From Pisaster brevispinus (taxonomy: Eukaryota; Echinodermata; Asteroidea; Forcipulatida; Asteriidae), in the NCBI GenBank assembly GCA_023634235.1, contig JAMKCF010000001.1, positions 29,864,920-29,928,919 of the forward strand: a DNA stretch of 64,000 nt, read 5' to 3'. The translations under genes and the position numbers were made by a program. The notes below the pieces were generated by a model that had not been told where the DNA came from, ran no database searches, and saw only the letters and a list, made by a program, of their open reading frames with translations. This document shows, piece by piece, positions 63,722 through 64,000 of this stretch (position 1 is the first letter of the stretch; each line of letters opens with the position of its first letter).

Positions 63722-64000
63722 GTTGTGATCTGTATGTTTTGAACAGATGTACATGTACATGTGTACTCTGCTCGTCCGAAGGAGAATGCTGTACTGCTGA
63801 TGATGCTGAGGCTGGATGAGTCCTTGATTTCATTGACAAGTCTTGCACTTACTGCACATTTCTGAAAAACAATCGCAAAATTTATAAATAATTTGTTCCC
63901 CACCCTTATTTTCCCCTAGAATGATTTGACCGGAAGTAAACAAATCTTGATTTATATTGGTATTTTCAAAAAGAAATTTCGTCCCTACCTACTGAATCTA

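Larger units (their letters stand above)
55342..64000. other. Region upstream of the zinc-finger gene, no gene recognised
   Basis: 8.7 kb without a convincing exon on either strand. The first ~200 bp should include the promoter of the minus-strand zinc-finger gene; CAACATGGCTGCGGAG at 55525-55540 resembles a YY1 site (weak). The rest holds foldbacks, SINE B and C copies, GGGCCC MITEs, an A/T-rich stretch (58400-58660), a CT-rich microsatellite (57048-57090) and unique sequence. Confidence 0.5.

Noticed and set aside
1..64000. CRISPR array, operons, prophage or bacterial mobile systems
   Set aside because: The arrays are simple tandem repeats without unique spacers, and the genes are intron-split animal genes.

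Overview
This is a stretch of animal nuclear genome. Genes are split into many short exons with GT-AG introns, and introns and spacers are packed with tRNA-derived SINEs, inverted-repeat elements (MITEs, foldbacks) and minisatellites. The protein families (Integrator, Nup62, C2H2 zinc fingers, a PAN/apple plus mucin-like secreted protein) and the repeat composition suggest an invertebrate deuterostome, most likely an echinoderm. That assignment is inference; the sequence alone does not fix a species.

Layout. (1) 1-15582, plus strand: the 3' two thirds of INTS11, the RNA endonuclease of the Integrator complex. Thirteen exons are visible; the 5' exons with most of the metallo-beta-lactamase active site lie before the window. 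(2) 15583-21307: spacer with a piggyBac-like fragment, CTCF-motif-bearing inverted repeats, a 21-bp minisatellite and SINEs. (3) 21308-47554, plus strand: complete NUP62 (central-channel nucleoporin p62). Seventeen coding exons are read, giving about 675 residues: a Phe-Gly-rich N-terminal part followed by the Nsp1-type coiled-coil C-terminus. Its FG exons have been multiplied by tandem genomic duplication. (4) Nested antisense inside the first NUP62 introns (25066-25908, minus): a secreted PAN/apple, Thr-rich, fibrinogen-start protein, probably a first exon or a truncated gene. (5) 51140-55341, minus strand: a nine-finger C2H2 zinc-finger protein of about 771 residues in three coding exons, convergent with NUP62. 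(6) 55342-64000: no gene recognised; foldback elements, SINEs and MITEs.

The two recognised plus-strand genes are both housekeeping genes (nuclear RNA 3'-end cleavage; nuclear pore), and I see no operon-like or pathway link between them. The most interesting material is how mobile elements have remodelled these genes. A 349-bp MITE sits exactly on a NUP62 splice donor, with the empty site preserved in a paralogous exon. Two exons (one INTS11, one NUP62) are bracketed by inverted repeats. A MITE repeatedly splits tRNA-Leu-like SINEs at CTGG. Other elements carry CTCF-like, histone stem-loop-like and hammerhead-like motifs.

All splice sites were read by eye from reading-frame continuity, family similarity from memory and GT/AG dinucleotides; no alignment or transcript data were used.
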